This document shows, one piece after another, positions 63,079 to 64,000 of a DNA stretch of 64,000 bases; the stretch's first letter is position 1, and the number at the start of each line of letters is the position of its first letter. Source of the DNA: Pseudomonas oryzae (GTDB taxonomy: Bacteria > Pseudomonadota > Gammaproteobacteria > Pseudomonadales > Pseudomonadaceae); NCBI RefSeq assembly GCF_900104805.1, contig NZ_LT629751.1, positions 3,866,501 to 3,930,500 of the forward strand, in the 5' to 3' direction. A model generated the notes under the pieces. That model was not told the DNA's origin. It saw only the letters and a program-made list of their open reading frames with translations, and did no database searches. The position numbers were made by a program, and so were the translations under genes.

Positions 63079-63999
63079 TCAGTGACCGAGCAGCACCAGC
63101 AGCAGCGACAGGCTGGCCAGCGAGCCGAGGGTCGACAGCAGGATGCTCCGCGACACCCGGGCGGCGTCGCGCCGGTAGTACTCGGCGAGCATGAACGGCC
63201 CGGTGCCGGTGGGCAGGGCGCTGAGCAGCAGCGCGGCGTGCGCCCACAGCGGCGGCAGGTCGAGCAGGACGAAGGCGATCAGCCAGGTCAGCAGCGGCTG
63301 GACGACCAGCTTCAGCGCCACCAGCGGCAGCACGCCGTCGCGCGGTCCGGGCTGCGGCTGGGCGAGGAACAGGCCGAGCGAGACCAGCGCGCAGGGCACG
63401 GTGGCGCCGCCGAGCAGCTGCAGGAAGCGCTCCAGCGCCGCCGGCAGCGGCGCCCCGCCGAGGTTCCAGGCGGCGCCGAGCAGCGGCGCGATCACCAGCG
63501 GATTCTTCAGCAGGGCCAGCGTCACCTGGCGCACCGCGCGGCCGATTCCCGCGCCGCTGTGCAGGGCGACCTCGATGCACACCAGCGCCAGGCCGAACAG
63601 TCCGCAGACCACCAGCAGGGTGGCGATCAGTGCCGGCGCCATGCCGTCGTCGCCGAGCACCAGCAGGCACAGCGGAATGCCCAGGTAGCCGGTGTTGGCG
63701 TAGGCGGCGCCGAGGCCGTCGATGCTGGCGTCGGCCAGCGGCGTGCCGGATCGCCAGCGCCACAGCAGGGCGAGCCCGAACACCGCGAGGCTGCCGCCGG
63801 CGAAGGCGAGCAGGAAGCCCGGTTGCCAGATGGCCGCCCAGTCGGCCCTAGCGGTGAGGCCGAACAGCAGCGCCGGCAGGCCGAGCCAGACCACGAAACG
63901 GTTGATCTCCGAGGCCGCGCCCGGCCCCAGGCGGTTACTGCGTCGGCACAGCCAGCCGGCGAGGATCAGGCCGAAGATCGGCAGCAGGACGTTGAGCAC
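63079..63999 (-). CDS. AEC-family transporter (auxin-efflux-carrier type permease)
   Basis: A membrane protein of at least 306 residues with ten hydrophobic segments in two halves, the AEC/MleP pattern: VLLPIFGLILAGWLCRRSNR, RFVVWLGLPALLFGLTARAD, GLGAAYANTGYLGIPLCLLV and LLKNPLVIAPLLGAAWNLGG, with the end ILLSTLGSLASLSLLLVLLG. Members export or import organic acids such as malate or malonate. The GTG at 63999 touches the window end, so the true start may lie outside, though few residues would be missing. Substrate unknown. Confidence 0.85.
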   Translation of the reverse strand: MLNVLLPIFGLILAGWLCRRSNRLGPGAASEINRFVVWLGLPALLFGLTARADWAAIWQPGFLLAFAGGSLAVFGLALLWRWRSGTPLADASIDGLGAAYANTGYLGIPLCLLVLGDDGMAPALIATLLVVCGLFGLALVCIEVALHSGAGIGRAVRQVTLALLKNPLVIAPLLGAAWNLGGAPLPAALERFLQLLGGATVPCALVSLGLFLAQPQPGPRDGVLPLVALKLVVQPLLTWLIAFVLLDLPPLWAHAALLLSALPTGTGPFMLAEYYRRDAARVSRSILLSTLGSLASLSLLLVLLGH

Positions 64000-64000
64000 G

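Overview
The window is about 64 kb of GC-rich DNA that reads as chromosome of a Pseudomonas (sensu lato) species. Gene content and several pairings fit this: prlC beside a gamma-carbonic-anhydrase gene, two-subunit pyruvate carboxylase (pycAB) divergent from a LysR gene, hexR divergent from zwf with a perfect HexR palindrome, divergent trpI/trpBA, uvrD, polyamine gamma-glutamylation genes, and an sRNA with CrcZ-type CA motifs behind a sigma-54 promoter. I cannot name the species. No rRNA, tRNA, CRISPR array or complete mobile element was seen.

Layout. 1-8 kb: prlC (5' part), yrdA, acuI with its tetR gene, an SbtA-type bicarbonate permease with a PII-like partner, pycB-pycA, then the divergent LysR gene. 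9-17 kb: hexR/zwf, a K+/H+ antiporter, a tandem universal stress protein and a three-gene phospholipid set (CDP-alcohol phosphatidyltransferase, acyltransferase, CdsA-like). 17-34 kb: housekeeping and accessory genes (MDR oxidoreductase, YdcH, RIO kinase, EndA, TrhP, a GGDEF/EAL protein, UvrD, a TRAP binding protein, a Tim44-like protein, PhoX, a Smi1-like protein, a SagB-type dehydrogenase and a rhodanese-ankyrin protein). 34-37 kb: the CrcZ-like RNA, a DMT exporter and a FUSC permease. 37-60 kb: three intact RTX repeat proteins and two decayed RTX 3' ends, scattered around a puuB-puuR-puuA operon, an IS481 transposase fossil, trpBA/trpI and small lipoprotein genes, ending in a complete type I secretion operon (ABC, HlyD, TolC). 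60-64 kb: glutaminase, an acyl-CoA-dehydrogenase-fold flavin monooxygenase and an AEC transporter.

How genes may work together. The bicarbonate permease genes sit directly downstream of pyruvate carboxylase, and a carbonic-anhydrase-like gene lies 3 kb away, which suggests an anaplerotic bicarbonate-supply module (inference). The RTX proteins at 42.8-46.2 and 53.6-55.2 kb share almost identical C-terminal signals and are probably exported by the type I system at 56-60 kb. The CrcZ-like RNA would link CbrAB/RpoN nitrogen and carbon signalling to catabolite repression control. Intergenic spaces carry palindromes built on GTAGGGTGCGC, including a 105-bp tandem repeat; one of them supplies the trpI stop codon.
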